Assembly (NCBI RefSeq): GCF_003429665.1 | Contig: NZ_QUWK01000006.1 | Coordinates: forward strand, 144,966 to 208,965 | Length of the DNA: 64,000 bases | Direction of reading: 5' to 3' | Source of the DNA: Sphaerochaeta halotolerans | GTDB lineage: Bacteria > Spirochaetota > Spirochaetia > Sphaerochaetales > Sphaerochaetaceae | Shown here: positions 48,401-58,399 of the stretch, piece by piece | How positions within the stretch are numbered: the stretch's first letter is position 1 | Layout of the letters: each line of letters begins with the position of its first letter | The notes under the pieces: model-generated | Database searches by the model: none | The model's input: the letters and a program-made list of their open reading frames with translations, nothing else | Told to the model about the DNA's origin: nothing | Made by a program: the position numbers and the translations under genes

Positions 48401-48430
48401 GAGAGGACTCCGTTTCAACAGTGTCCTCTC
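48401..48430 (+). terminator. adhE terminator
   Basis: 8-bp arms GAGAGGAC / GTCCTCTC, 14-nt loop, then ttcttcattctt. Confidence 0.75.
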
Positions 48431-48721
48431 TTCTTCATTCTTCCAAGATCCGGTGGTTGTGGAACTTGGAATCCACACACTTTACGTATCAGGAGCAACC
48501 ATGGATTATCACCTCCACCTTCCACGCCTGTTTCTCCGTATCGTTTCACTCATCGCAGTAAACACTATCTCTCCCAAACCCATCAGGTACTTCTACCACA
48601 AATGGCCACGTACCTTTGCAATCGAATTGCTGGTCGTCCAGTCTCACAAACGACTTGGCGGGAAACCAATCCACGAGAAAGTCTTCTATACAAGAAATGA
48701 CTCTTGTATTACCATGCTCGC
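48431..48721. other. Intergenic region without a convincing gene
   Basis: 291 bp between adhE and the HAD phosphatase gene. A short frame from 48501 has AGGAG nearby but no recognisable features. No promoter pair with good spacing seen. Confidence 0.35.
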
Positions 48722-49528
48722 ATGTTTGAATGCAAACTCATCTGCACCGATATAGACGGCACCCTGCTTGATCCCAACCACCAGATCAGCGCCCGAACCA
48801 GGGAAGCCCTTCGCCATGCTAGGCGAAGGGGCATCATTGTTGCGCTGGTCAGCGGCAGAATTGCAGGGAGTCTTACCCTAATTCAGCAAGAACTGGGAAT
48901 CACCGGACCTCTGGGCTGTTTCAACGGTTCCCTTGTGCTCGACGAGGAGGGGAAAGAACTGGAAGCACATCCCATCAGCAAGGAGCAGTGCACCAATATA
49001 CTCTCCTACCTTGCACAGACTGAGCTGGAGTACTTCGTCTTCACCAATGAGAGTTGGTATATGAATGAGAAGAACGCTTGGTATGATGTGGAGGTGACAG
49101 CTTCTCACACACAAGGACGCATTGCAACACTGAATAGTCTCTGTGACTCCCTCAGTGAGGGAGAGAGACCATTCAAGGTATTGGCAATGCACAATGACAG
49201 CCAGTACATGAGAGAACAAGAAAAGCAACTGCAGAAACGGATTGGAAGCTCACTGAACATTTTCAGCTCTTCCCCCCGCTATATAGAAATACTAGCAAGA
49301 GGTGTGGACAAAGGACATGCGGTTCGCTCCCTCTGTGAATTCTATGGGGTGAACCCAGGGAGCGTCATGGCAGTGGGAGACTACTACAATGATATCGGAA
49401 TGTTCCGTGCAGTGGGATATGCAGTGGCTATGGGCAATGCTCCCCAAGCAGTACAAGCACATGCACATGCATGTACCGCCAGCAACAGTGAAGACGGTTT
49501 AGCCCTCGCCATCGAGGCTGTCCTATGA
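48722..49528 (+). CDS. Cof-type HAD-IIB phosphatase
   Basis: 268 residues. HAD motif I CTDIDGTLLD (residues 8-17, nucleophile Asp and acid Asp), motif II ALVSGR, motif III Lys in the DKGHAVRSL block and motif IV AVGDYYNDIGMF; a C2B cap lies between. Cof-like enzymes dephosphorylate sugar phosphates, pyridoxal phosphate or FMN. The start at 48722 is chosen by fit to the family's N-terminus (MFECKLICTDIDGT); no ribosome binding site is clear. Overlaps the MFS gene by 4 bp. Confidence 0.92.
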   Translation: MFECKLICTDIDGTLLDPNHQISARTREALRHARRRGIIVALVSGRIAGSLTLIQQELGITGPLGCFNGSLVLDEEGKELEAHPISKEQCTNILSYLAQTELEYFVFTNESWYMNEKNAWYDVEVTASHTQGRIATLNSLCDSLSEGERPFKVLAMHNDSQYMREQEKQLQKRIGSSLNIFSSSPRYIEILARGVDKGHAVRSLCEFYGVNPGSVMAVGDYYNDIGMFRAVGYAVAMGNAPQAVQAHAHACTASNSEDGLALAIEAVL

Positions 49529-50748
49529 AACGGCTCCTCTCCCTCTATAGAGGGTTGCCCCAGCCAATCTATGTACTCTTCTTTGCAACGGTCATCAACG
49601 CAATAGGCATATTCATCTATCCGTTTTTAACGCTCTATCTTACCAAGCGCTTGGGTTACACCCCACTGCAAGCGGGAACGTTCATGACCATAGCCTCAAT
49701 ACTTTACGTACCTGGCTCGTTCATTGGCAGCAAATTGGCTGACACCATCGGGCGCAAGCCGGTGCTTGTCATATTTCAATTACTGATGGATTTTTGCTTC
49801 ATTCTAGCAGGCTTCTTTGAAGGCGAAGCATTTGTTCCCTACTTCATCCTGCTGGGCTTGTTTTTCGATGGAGCGGTCGACCCAGCCCGGGAAGCCTTGA
49901 AAACCGATGTGACCAACATCGAGAACCGCCAGGTCTCATTCAGTCTCATCTACCTTGGACACAATGTCGGATACTCCATAGGACCGGTCATCGCGGGGTA
50001 TCTCTTCTACACAGCACCACAGTGGCTGTTCTACGGAAATGCAGCTGCCGGTATTCTCTCAGTTCTGCTCGTCATACTCAAAGTAAAGGAAAGCAAGCCA
50101 TCCAAGGAACTGATCGAAGAGAGCAAGGGATGGGTAACGACGGAGAAAGGAGAAGAGGGCGGTCTCTTCAAGGCCCTGCTCACCCGTCCAAGGCTTCTGC
50201 TCTTTGCACTTTCTGTCACCTTCTTCAGCTTCGCCTATAGCCAGACATTGTTTGCACTCCCCCTGCTCACCACCAACTTGTTCGGACAAGCAGGGGCACC
50301 TCTGTATGGGAGGATGATGGCGATCAACGGGATTGTGGTGGTCTTATGCAGCCCGATCATCGTGAGCTTGCTTAGACGATTTCACCCACTTGCTAATTCT
50401 ACGCTCAGTGGTATTTTCTATGCGATTGGGTTCGGCCTCTTTGCCTTTGCCACCACCCCATTCGCTTTTATGGCACTGACGGTAATCTACACATTGGGTG
50501 AGATTATATCAGCAACCAACGACAACTTCTACGTGGCAAACAACACCCCGATCAGTCATCGTTCCCGTTTCTCTGCAATCCTGCCCATCATCATGGGAAC
50601 CGGACATGCAATAGCCCCCATTACCGGGGGCATGATCATTGAATCGTACTCCATGAACCTGCTTTGGATTACCACTGCTCTGGCTGCCCTAATTGGGGCA
50701 ACCGGAGTATTCCTAATCTACCTGAGGGAAAAACAAGAACAAAAGTAG
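49525..50748 (+). CDS. Major facilitator superfamily transporter
   Basis: 407 residues, twelve predicted helices. The MFS motif A between helices 2 and 3 is GSKLADTIGRKPVLV; LGHNVGYSIGPVIAGYLF is the helix 5 motif typical of drug:H+ antiporters. It is in the DHA1/MDR-like group and probably exports drugs or metabolites. Translationally coupled to the HAD phosphatase, so it may act on the same (phosphorylated or dephosphorylated) compound class. Substrate not assignable. Confidence 0.9.
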   Translation: MKRLLSLYRGLPQPIYVLFFATVINAIGIFIYPFLTLYLTKRLGYTPLQAGTFMTIASILYVPGSFIGSKLADTIGRKPVLVIFQLLMDFCFILAGFFEGEAFVPYFILLGLFFDGAVDPAREALKTDVTNIENRQVSFSLIYLGHNVGYSIGPVIAGYLFYTAPQWLFYGNAAAGILSVLLVILKVKESKPSKELIEESKGWVTTEKGEEGGLFKALLTRPRLLLFALSVTFFSFAYSQTLFALPLLTTNLFGQAGAPLYGRMMAINGIVVVLCSPIIVSLLRRFHPLANSTLSGIFYAIGFGLFAFATTPFAFMALTVIYTLGEIISATNDNFYVANNTPISHRSRFSAILPIIMGTGHAIAPITGGMIIESYSMNLLWITTALAALIGATGVFLIYLREKQEQK

Positions 50749-50752
50749 TTTC

Positions 50753-51238
50753 CTACAGCTTTTCCAGCAGTGTCGTTACTGCATCAGAGGGGAAATCCTC
50801 ATCCTTCTCATGCTCACTGAGCAGGCTGCGCAACCATGAGCGTACAACCTCACTCTGTGGCAGAATATACCCCGCTTCTCGATAGCAGTCCTCGGCAAGA
50901 ATGTGATTGCTCGTTGCAACCGCATCCATAAGTTGCCTGAAAACAGGATCATCGCTTGCTTCTGCAAGGCTTCTGGCCAGACGTTCTTGGTCTGCTTTGC
51001 TATTTGCGAGAGCAAGCAAGCTCTTTCGCACTGCTTCACTCTTCTCCTGCGGAACAGGGTAGGTGGCAGGAACCAAGTAGATGGCATGACTGGGGCAGGC
51101 ATCCACACAAAGGCGGCAACCGTCCAGGCATTTCGTGAAATCTATCTGTCCATTTTCGGTATCGGTCGCGCCAGTAGGACAGACAAAGAGGCAGACACAG
51201 TCTTTCGTACAGAGGGAAATAGTTCTTGCGGCATGCAT
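50753..51238 (-). CDS. Ferredoxin-like 4Fe-4S protein with helical C-terminal domain
   Basis: 161 residues. Two cluster motifs: an unusual first one CTKDCVCLFVCPTGA and a standard CLDGCRLCVDACPSHAI, in the first ~55 residues; then a helical domain (SEAVRKSLLALANSK to the end) with no recognised family. The ATG (51238) shares one base with the upstream stop (TGATG) and follows AAGGAGG. Coupled to the rubrerythrin-like gene, so it probably serves electron delivery to it. The C-terminal half is unexplained. Confidence 0.85.
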   Translation of the reverse strand: MHAARTISLCTKDCVCLFVCPTGATDTENGQIDFTKCLDGCRLCVDACPSHAIYLVPATYPVPQEKSEAVRKSLLALANSKADQERLARSLAEASDDPVFRQLMDAVATSNHILAEDCYREAGYILPQSEVVRSWLRSLLSEHEKDEDFPSDAVTTLLEKL

Positions 51239-51711
51239 CAGACGGCCTCCTTCTGGATGGGGTGGATCTTGAAGCTGGGCACTTTGCAGATCGGGCAGAC
51301 GGAAGGTGGGGTATCCCCTACATACACAAACCCACAAATCTCGCATACCCACACATTGGTGTTTTCGAGCAGTGCACTGCCCTGCTTTTCATATCGCATC
51401 ATAAGCGCTTGCAGTAGTTTGGAAGCTTTCTCTCCCCAAACCAAAGCCCGTTTGGCTCCTCTGTCATTGGCATCTTCAGCTGCCTTGCTTGCGTCTTTGA
51501 ATCCCTCGGACAAATCCTTGTTTATTGCATCAAGCAGGGCATTGTAATCACAGTCTGCCTTGGTTGTTCTCTGCTTATCATAATAGGAAGCAAGTACAGC
51601 AAACAGTGCAGCTTCCTCACTCCTGAGCTGCTTGGTACATGCCTTTTGCAAATTGGAACAGAGAGCTCCAAGTTCCTCGGCCGACAGCTGTCTCATATCG
51701 TCTTCTTCCAT
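51238..51711 (-). CDS. Rubrerythrin-like protein with rubredoxin domain and degraded diiron site
   Basis: 157 residues. C-terminal rubredoxin-like domain WVCEICGFVYVGDTPPSVCPICKVP (two CxxC pairs). The N-terminal ~115 residues are helical and aligned with the rubrerythrin ferritin-like domain, but the ExxH ligand pairs are not seen: the expected E-x-x-H before the linker reads GEKASKLL. It may pass electrons but probably lacks peroxidase activity. The ATG at 51711 follows AAGGAGGAGG. Family members defend anaerobes against peroxide. Confidence 0.82.
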   Translation of the reverse strand: MEEDDMRQLSAEELGALCSNLQKACTKQLRSEEAALFAVLASYYDKQRTTKADCDYNALLDAINKDLSEGFKDASKAAEDANDRGAKRALVWGEKASKLLQALMMRYEKQGSALLENTNVWVCEICGFVYVGDTPPSVCPICKVPSFKIHPIQKEAV

Positions 51712-51947
51712 GTACGACCTCCTCCTTTGTTCATCGCTCATAGTGTAGCATATCATACCGAATTTTTCGAAATATTCTCAGCCTGCTTCCAATAAGTGGT
51801 TTTACGGGATAATATCTGAAGCTACAAGAATCTAGACACATGTATGCATTTCGTATGTATGGTGCGAAGTCCAAGAATCTAAAAAAGATTCGTTACTAAA
51901 TGACGATATATGAGAATACAAAGTTCTGTAAAAGTCATACTTCCAGT

Positions 51948-52223
51948 ATGAAAAACAGAGAAATTGGACAAGCAATAAAGGAACTTAGACTACAGAAAAA
52001 CATGACACAAGAAGAACTCATAGAGAAAGCTGACCTCTCTCGAAGCCAGCTCTATTACATTGAATCGGGGAGACGGACACCCCGTCTTCCAACCATTTAC
52101 AGTATTTGTGCAGCACTCGAGCTTACATTCCTCGAGTTCGTACACTATCTCTATCGTTACTCCCCTACTTCTTCCACACCAAGCATCTCATCGATAGATG
52201 CACCTGGGGCAACCATCGGGTAG
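51948..52223 (+). CDS. XRE-family helix-turn-helix regulator
   Basis: 91 residues. Compact HTH: IGQAIKELRLQKNMTQEELIEKADLSRSQLYYIESGRRTPRLPTIYSICAALEL (about 5-58), a standard XRE/Cro fold, then a Ser/Pro tail. No strong ribosome binding site; frame extends 16 codons upstream. Its last 67 bp overlap the 3' end of the convergent ilvB gene. Target unknown. Confidence 0.8.
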   Translation: MKNREIGQAIKELRLQKNMTQEELIEKADLSRSQLYYIESGRRTPRLPTIYSICAALELTFLEFVHYLYRYSPTSSTPSISSIDAPGATIG

Positions 52224-53836
52224 ACCTTGTCATCGACAGGTATCTCACAATCAATGACGACAGCCTGTCCTAGGTCCAGCGCAGCCCGGAGAATCGGCTT
52301 CGGGTCATCAGTCTTGCTGATGCGCATCCCTTTTACCCCATAGGCTTCAGCCAGCTTCATCCAATCGATGGGGGTATCGAGGTTGGTTTCACTGTAGCGA
52401 CGATCGAAGAAGAGTGTCTGCCACTGGCGTACCATGCCCAAAGTCTGGTTGTTCATCAAGAGAATGATAACCGGAAGCTTATACCGTGCAATGGTAGCCA
52501 GCTCATTGCAGTTCATCCTGAAACTGCCGTCCCCAGCAATATTGACTACACGGGCATCAGGATGGGCAACCTGCGCACCGATGGCGGCACCGGTGCCGTA
52601 CCCCATAGTACCCAAGCCACCACTGGTAAGGAAGTGGCCAGGCTGGAGGTGCTTGAGGAATTGGGCCGCCCACATCTGGTGTTGACCAACCTCAGTCACC
52701 GCAAAGAACCCTTCAGGAAGAACGCTCTGCAGTGCTTTCAGAATTTCCTTGGAACGGGCACTTTCGCTGTCCACCCTGATCGGATAGCGCTTCTTGTACT
52801 CAGCAACCTGTTCCATCCACTCGGTATGTTCCATAGGCTTTGCGATACGATGGTTCAATTCAGTAAGCACCACCTTCAAGTCACCGATTACATGACAGTA
52901 GGTTTTAATATTCTTGTCAATCTCAGCCGGATCCACATCAATATGGATAATCTTTGCATTCTTGGCAAAGGCGCTGGCTTTGCTGACCACTCGATCACTG
53001 AACCGTGCACCAATTACCACCAGAAGGTCACAGGCAGAAACGCTCATATTTGAGACTTTTGTCCCATGCATGCCAACCAAACCAGTAAAGCGGGGACTGA
53101 GGGAACTCACAGCTCCGACCCCCATCAGTGAGGTACAAGCCGGGCTGTCGATGTTTTCCAGGAATTGGGAGAGTTCATCACTTGCCTTCGCCCTGATCAC
53201 ACCACCACCGATGTAGCACATCGGACGCTGTGCATGTTTGATCAACTGCAAAGCCTGTTCCATGCTCTTCTCACTCAGTCGCTCGGTGCGAGGCTTCAAG
53301 ACCTCAGGCGATTGTGGAGAGAAGTCCGCAGTATAGACCGTCACATCCTTGGGTACATCGATCAAGACAGGACCAGGTCTGCCCTCCTGGGCAATCTTGA
53401 AAGCGGTGCGAACCGTTTCAGCTAGGTCACCTACGTCCTTGACAATGAAGTTGTGTTTGGTAATCGGCATGGTAATTCCGGTAATATCCACTTCCTGGAA
53501 ACTGTCCTTACCCAACAATGGTACTGCCACGTTCCCGGTGAATGCAACGATAGGGACACTATCCATGTAGGCAGTGGCAATACCGGTTACCAGGTTTGTC
53601 GCCCCTGGGCCACTGGTAGCTATACATACCCCGACCTTCCCGGTACTGCGGGCATACCCATCTGCAGCATGGCTAGCACCCTGCTCGTGGCTGGTGAGGA
53701 TATGGCGGATTCTGTTTTGATTCTGGTACAAGGCGTCATAGAGGGGCAGTACTGCCCCACCGGGAAAGCCGAAAACGGTGTCCACTCCTTGTTCTATCAG
53801 ACATTCTATAATTATTTGTGCTCCAGTCATCTGCAT
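52157..53836 (-). CDS. ilvB: Acetolactate synthase large subunit
   Basis: 559-residue thiamine diphosphate enzyme making acetolactate and acetohydroxybutyrate. Three domains: N-terminal Pyr domain (GFPGGAVLPLYDAL, catalytic Glu in HEQGASHAADGYAR), central domain (LMGVGAVSSLSPRFTGLVGMHG) and C-terminal PP domain (GDGSFRMNCNELATIARY, the GDG...NN thiamine diphosphate motif ending LLMNNQTLG). The ATG at 53836 follows GAGGAG. Last gene of the operon, 22 bp after ilvD; its regulatory subunit is encoded at the other end. Confidence 0.96.
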   Translation of the reverse strand: MQMTGAQIIIECLIEQGVDTVFGFPGGAVLPLYDALYQNQNRIRHILTSHEQGASHAADGYARSTGKVGVCIATSGPGATNLVTGIATAYMDSVPIVAFTGNVAVPLLGKDSFQEVDITGITMPITKHNFIVKDVGDLAETVRTAFKIAQEGRPGPVLIDVPKDVTVYTADFSPQSPEVLKPRTERLSEKSMEQALQLIKHAQRPMCYIGGGVIRAKASDELSQFLENIDSPACTSLMGVGAVSSLSPRFTGLVGMHGTKVSNMSVSACDLLVVIGARFSDRVVSKASAFAKNAKIIHIDVDPAEIDKNIKTYCHVIGDLKVVLTELNHRIAKPMEHTEWMEQVAEYKKRYPIRVDSESARSKEILKALQSVLPEGFFAVTEVGQHQMWAAQFLKHLQPGHFLTSGGLGTMGYGTGAAIGAQVAHPDARVVNIAGDGSFRMNCNELATIARYKLPVIILLMNNQTLGMVRQWQTLFFDRRYSETNLDTPIDWMKLAEAYGVKGMRISKTDDPKPILRAALDLGQAVVIDCEIPVDDKVYPMVAPGASIDEMLGVEEVGE

Positions 53837-53858
53837 GATTGATTCTCCTCTTTGTGTA

Positions 53859-55544
53859 TCATTTCTTGAAGACAGCTCCGGTGGCCGCACTGGTTACCTG
53901 CTTGGCGTAGCGAGCCAAATACCCCGTGGTAATTGGCGGCTCCTTGCAGACCCACTGCTTTTTACGTTCAGCAAGTGTCTTCTCATCGACCAACAAACTG
54001 AGCGTGCCATTTGGAATATCAATGCTAATCATATCACCTTCCTGGACCAGGGAAATCGGTCCACCCTCAGCAGCCTCAGGGCTGACATGACCGATGGAAG
54101 CGCCACGGGTAGCACCGCTGAAGCGGCCATCGGTGATCAAGGCAACATCCTTGTCCAGGTTCATACCGGCGATGGCACTGGTGGGACTGAGCATCTCACG
54201 CATACCAGGACCTCCCTTTGGCCCCTCATAGCGGATGACGATAACATCCCCTGCCTTGATCTTTCCCCCAAAAATAGCTTTTATGGTCTCCTCTTCGCTG
54301 TCAAAGACTCTTGCAGGTCCATTATGCACCAACATACGCTTGTCAACTGCACTCTGTTTGACCACAGCCCCGTCTGGAGCAAGGTTTCCCCGGAGCACGG
54401 CAATTCCCCCGGTCTTGCTGAACGGGTTGTCAATCGGTCGTATTACCTCATGGTTGTAGATTGGTGCTTCGCTATAGAGTTCACCAATGGTCTTTGCACT
54501 CACCGTTGGCAGGTCTGCATTGAGCAACCCAGCCTCTCCCAGAACACGCATCACCGCAAGCACACCACCAGCTTCAAAGAGATCTTCAATATGGTCAGAA
54601 CCAACTGGGGCAAGGTGACAGAGATTGGGAACTTTTGCAGCAATATCATTTGCCATGAAAATATCCAGATCGATCCCAGCCTCATGTGCTATCGCCGGTA
54701 GATGGAGCATGGTATTGGTGCTGCATCCCAAGGCCATATCTACGGCCATTGCATTGGCGAATGCCTCCTTGGTCATGATATCCAGGGGACGGATATTCTT
54801 TTTCAACAAATCCATGATCTGGTATCCAGCTTCCTTTGCAAGCCGGTCACGGGCACTGTAGACAGCCGGGATGGTCCCATTGCCAGGAAGTCCCATACCA
54901 ATGGCCTCGGTCAGGCAGTTCATGCTGTTGGCGGTGAACATGCCGCTACATGAACCACAGGTTGGGCAGGCATTATTCTCATAGGAGAGCAACTCCTCCT
55001 CACTGATAAGGCCAGCGGCAAGGCTCCCAACCTTTTCAAACATCACCGAAAGGCTCGTCTTGCGGGAACTGTCCCCAGGAATCTTTCCTGCAAGCATCGG
55101 CCCACCGGAAACGAAAATGGAAGGGATATTGAGTCTGGCGGCAGCCATCAACATACCCGGTACAATCTTGTCACAGTTGGGTACGAAAACCAGAGCATCG
55201 AAAGGATGGGCTGTAGCCATAATCTCAATGGAGTCAGCAATGACTTCACGACTTGCCAGAGAATATTTCATCCCGGTATGCCCCATAGCAATCCCATCAC
55301 ACACCCCGATCACAGGGAACGATACCGGGTTTCCCCCAGCATGCCGTACCCCGCTCTTTACAGCGTTGACAATCCTGTCAAGGTGAATATGTCCTGGGAT
55401 AATCTCATTGGCCCCATTCACGACGCCGATGATAGGCATGTGAATCTCACGGTCAGTCCATCCCAGTGCCTTCATCAGCGACCGGTGGGGGGAACGATCG
55501 GCTCCCTCGGTCATCTGTGCTGAACGTCTCTTGCTTTCGTCCAT
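53859..55544 (-). CDS. ilvD: Dihydroxyacid dehydratase
   Basis: 561 residues of the IlvD/Edd family. Iron-sulfur cysteines in [26 protein letters not shown]; the C-terminal PTSAIAGM and [20 protein letters not shown] complete the active site. It dehydrates dihydroxy-isovalerate and -methylvalerate to the keto acids of valine and isoleucine. Oxygen-sensitive cluster likely. Start ATG after GGGAGGAGG. 15 bp from leuB. Confidence 0.96.
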   Translation of the reverse strand: MDESKRRSAQMTEGADRSPHRSLMKALGWTDREIHMPIIGVVNGANEIIPGHIHLDRIVNAVKSGVRHAGGNPVSFPVIGVCDGIAMGHTGMKYSLASREVIADSIEIMATAHPFDALVFVPNCDKIVPGMLMAAARLNIPSIFVSGGPMLAGKIPGDSSRKTSLSVMFEKVGSLAAGLISEEELLSYENNACPTCGSCSGMFTANSMNCLTEAIGMGLPGNGTIPAVYSARDRLAKEAGYQIMDLLKKNIRPLDIMTKEAFANAMAVDMALGCSTNTMLHLPAIAHEAGIDLDIFMANDIAAKVPNLCHLAPVGSDHIEDLFEAGGVLAVMRVLGEAGLLNADLPTVSAKTIGELYSEAPIYNHEVIRPIDNPFSKTGGIAVLRGNLAPDGAVVKQSAVDKRMLVHNGPARVFDSEEETIKAIFGGKIKAGDVIVIRYEGPKGGPGMREMLSPTSAIAGMNLDKDVALITDGRFSGATRGASIGHVSPEAAEGGPISLVQEGDMISIDIPNGTLSLLVDEKTLAERKKQWVCKEPPITTGYLARYAKQVTSAATGAVFKK

Positions 55545-55559
55545 ATGATCCTCCTCCCT

Positions 55560-56618
55560 TTACAGGGCACGTGCTATCAAGCTGCCCATCTCACTCGTAC
55601 CGACCTTTTTCATTCCATCGGTGTAAATATCTGCTGTACGGTACCCATCGTCCAACACGGAATTGACTGCTCTCTCTATTGCATCAGCCTCTTCACTCAG
55701 GGAGAAGCTGTAGCGCAACATCATTGCTACTGAGAGGATTGTTGCAATCGGGTTGGCAAGGTCCTTGCCTGCAATGTCAGGAGCACTTCCATGTATAGGC
55801 TCGTACATCCCAAATCCATCCTCAGCCAGGGAAGCGGATGGCAGCATCCCGATGGAACCGGTGATCTGGCTTGCCTCATCACTGAGGATATCACCAAACA
55901 TGTTTGAGGTTACCACCACATCGAACTGCCTTGGATTACGTACCAACTGCATTGCTGCATTATCGACATACATATGGCTCACCTCCACATCAGGATAATC
56001 GCTTTGGACTCGCTGTACCACCTCTCTCCAGAGCTGGCTGGAGTTCAGGATGTTCGCCTTATCCACACTGCACAAGCGTCTTGACCGCTTCTGGGCAATC
56101 TCGAATCCCTTTCGTACGATCCGCTCAATCTCAGCTACCGTATATGCCATAGTATCATAGGCACGGTCCTCTGTGCGACCACGCTCGCCAAAGTAGATAC
56201 CCCCGGTGAGTTCACGAACCACCATGATGTCCAGTCCGTCACCGATAATTTCCTTCTTCAGTGGACAGGCATCAGAGAGTTGCTTGTAGAGGATGGCAGG
56301 GCGAAGGTTGCAGAACAATCCCATGCCGCCACGAAGTCCAAGCAGAGCTTTCTCCGGTCTCAGGTGGGAAGGCAGCGTGTCCCATTTTGGTCCGCCAACC
56401 GCTCCCAAGAGCACACCATCACTCTGCTTGCATCCGTCTAAGGTAGCCTCCGGAAGGGGAATCCCAACACTGTCGAGGGCCACACCACCGGCGGCATAGC
56501 TGCTGGTGGTGAACTCATGGGAGAATTTCTCAGCAACCGCAGAAAGGACCTTCACGCCCTCTCTCACAATATCTGGACCGATGCCATCACCGGGGACTAG
56601 TGCTATATGCTTCTTCAT
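55560..56618 (-). CDS. leuB: 3-isopropylmalate dehydrogenase
   Basis: 352-residue NAD-linked beta-decarboxylating dehydrogenase. [24 protein letters not shown] (substrate loop), [62 protein letters not shown] and [18 protein letters not shown] are the complete family blocks. It also accepts methylmalate in the citramalate route. Overlaps leuD by ATGA. Confidence 0.97.
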   Translation of the reverse strand: MKKHIALVPGDGIGPDIVREGVKVLSAVAEKFSHEFTTSSYAAGGVALDSVGIPLPEATLDGCKQSDGVLLGAVGGPKWDTLPSHLRPEKALLGLRGGMGLFCNLRPAILYKQLSDACPLKKEIIGDGLDIMVVRELTGGIYFGERGRTEDRAYDTMAYTVAEIERIVRKGFEIAQKRSRRLCSVDKANILNSSQLWREVVQRVQSDYPDVEVSHMYVDNAAMQLVRNPRQFDVVVTSNMFGDILSDEASQITGSIGMLPSASLAEDGFGMYEPIHGSAPDIAGKDLANPIATILSVAMMLRYSFSLSEEADAIERAVNSVLDDGYRTADIYTDGMKKVGTSEMGSLIARAL

Positions 56619-57112
56619 GCCTTGCCTCCCCCTTTTGCAATGTAGCCTGCAAGTCCGCCGCTTGCAATGAGGTCCTGCATGAAGGGAGGAAATGGTTCAC
56701 TCTGGAACACCTTCCCACTGGTTTCATTGGTAATTGTGCCGGTTGTAAAATCCACGCTGACCACATCTCCGGCCTTGATTCCATCACACGCCTCGGGACA
56801 CTCCAAAATTGGAAGCCCGATGTTGATGGCATTACGGTAGAAAATCCTGGCAAAGGTTCTTGCAATAACGCAACTGATCCCGCTCTCCTTGATGGCAATG
56901 GGAGCGTGTTCACGGCTGCTTCCACAGCCAAAGTTCTTGTCGGCAACTATGATATCACCCTGCTTCACCTGCTTGATGAAATCTTGGTCGATATCCTCCA
57001 TGCAGTGGGAGGCCAACTCCTTATGATTGGAGGTATTCAAGTACCTCGCTGGAATAATGACGTCGGTATCGACGTTGTCCCCATATCTGAAAACCGTTCC
57101 TTTGGCTTGCAT
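56615..57112 (-). CDS. leuD: 3-isopropylmalate dehydratase small subunit
   Basis: 165 residues, LeuD swivelling domain: [17 protein letters not shown] at the N-terminus and [41 protein letters not shown], the signature of the small subunit (archaeal/clostridial-length form). Forms isopropylmalate isomerase with LeuC, whose gene ends 1 bp before. Confidence 0.96.
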   Translation of the reverse strand: MQAKGTVFRYGDNVDTDVIIPARYLNTSNHKELASHCMEDIDQDFIKQVKQGDIIVADKNFGCGSSREHAPIAIKESGISCVIARTFARIFYRNAINIGLPILECPEACDGIKAGDVVSVDFTTGTITNETSGKVFQSEPFPPFMQDLIASGGLAGYIAKGGGKA

Positions 57113-57113
57113 C

Positions 57114-58382
57114 TTACTCCTCCATAACCTTTGCAGGATCGGCGATGTATCCTGCTATCGCACTTGCAGCGGCAACCGCCGGACTGGCAAGATAGACTTC
57201 ACTCTTCACATGACCCATTCTTCCCACAAAGTTACGGTTGGTGGTACTTACCGCACGTTCCCCTTCAGCGAGGATTCCCATATGACCGCCAAGGCAGGGT
57301 CCACAGGTGGGGGTGGAAACAGCGCAACCGCTGTCGATGAAGATATCAAAGAGCCCTTCATGCATTGCCTGCTTCCAGATTTCCTGCGTGGCAGGGAAAA
57401 TCAGGGTACGCACATGCTTCGCAATCTTCTTGCCCTTGAGAATGGCGGCGGCTTGTCTCAGGTCACTGATGTGGCCGTTGGTGCAGCTACCGATGACAAC
57501 CTGGTCAATTCGTACCTCTCCAACCTCATCGATGGTTCTGGTATTGGACGGGAGGTGGGGGAAGCTGACCGTACTCTTCACGGCACTGAGGTCAATATTG
57601 ATTACCTGTTCATACTCTGCATCACTGTCTGCTTCATACAGGACAGGATCCTTTGGACAGTGCTCCTTCAAATATTCCAGGGTCACCTCGTCAACGGGGA
57701 AAATCCCGTTCTTGGCTCCAGCCTCGATAGCCATGTTGGCGATGGTGAAACGGTCATCAATGGTGAGGTTTTTCACCCCTTCCCCACTGAACTCCATGCT
57801 CTGGTAGAGCGCACCATCCACCCCAATCATCCCTATGATGTGGAGAATCAGATCCTTACCGCTCACATGGGGGGCAAATGAACCGGTAAGGTTGAACTTG
57901 ATTGCGGTCGGGACCTTGAACCAAGCCTGACCGGTAGCCATACCGCAAGCCATGTCTGTGGATCCCACGCCGGTGGAAAAAGCGCCCAAAGCACCATAGG
58001 TACAGGTATGGCTATCGGCTCCGATAATCAAATCCCCGGCCCCTACCAATCCTTTTTCTGGAAGCAAGGCATGTTCTATGCCCATCTGGCCTACATCAAA
58101 GTAGTTGGTAATCTCATGATCACGTGCAAAACAGCGGAGTGCCTTGCACTGCTCGGCTGCCTTGATATCTTTGTTCGGGGAGAAGTGGTCGGGAACGAGC
58201 GCAACCTTATCCTTGTTGAATACCGTCTCCTTGCCGAATTTTCCAAATTCGTTGATGGCAACTGGAGCTGTAATGTCGTTACCCAGCACCATATCCAGGT
58301 CCGCCATGATCAACTGTCCAGCGCGTACGCTCTCCAGTTTGGCGTGGTGGGCCAGGATCTTCTGTGTCATTGTCATACCCAT
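57114..58382 (-). CDS. leuC: 3-isopropylmalate dehydratase large subunit
   Basis: 422 residues of the aconitase family (archaeal/short LeuC type). [46 protein letters not shown] and the [4Fe-4S] ligands in [14 protein letters not shown] are intact. The ATG at 58382 follows AGGAAGGAG; an upstream frame extension is rejected. 17 bp after cimA. Partners with LeuD. Confidence 0.96.
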   Translation of the reverse strand: MGMTMTQKILAHHAKLESVRAGQLIMADLDMVLGNDITAPVAINEFGKFGKETVFNKDKVALVPDHFSPNKDIKAAEQCKALRCFARDHEITNYFDVGQMGIEHALLPEKGLVGAGDLIIGADSHTCTYGALGAFSTGVGSTDMACGMATGQAWFKVPTAIKFNLTGSFAPHVSGKDLILHIIGMIGVDGALYQSMEFSGEGVKNLTIDDRFTIANMAIEAGAKNGIFPVDEVTLEYLKEHCPKDPVLYEADSDAEYEQVINIDLSAVKSTVSFPHLPSNTRTIDEVGEVRIDQVVIGSCTNGHISDLRQAAAILKGKKIAKHVRTLIFPATQEIWKQAMHEGLFDIFIDSGCAVSTPTCGPCLGGHMGILAEGERAVSTTNRNFVGRMGHVKSEVYLASPAVAAASAIAGYIADPAKVMEE

Positions 58383-58399
58383 GGGGTTTCTCCTTCCTT

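Noticed and set aside
48501..48755. 85-codon frame with AGGAG upstream between adhE and the HAD phosphatase gene
   Set aside because: No recognisable domain, unusual composition and overlap with the HAD start; kept only as a note in the intergenic entry.
52157..52223. Overlap of the XRE gene with ilvB as evidence of a false ORF
   Set aside because: The HTH core lies outside the overlap and is clear; only the low-complexity tail reads through ilvB.
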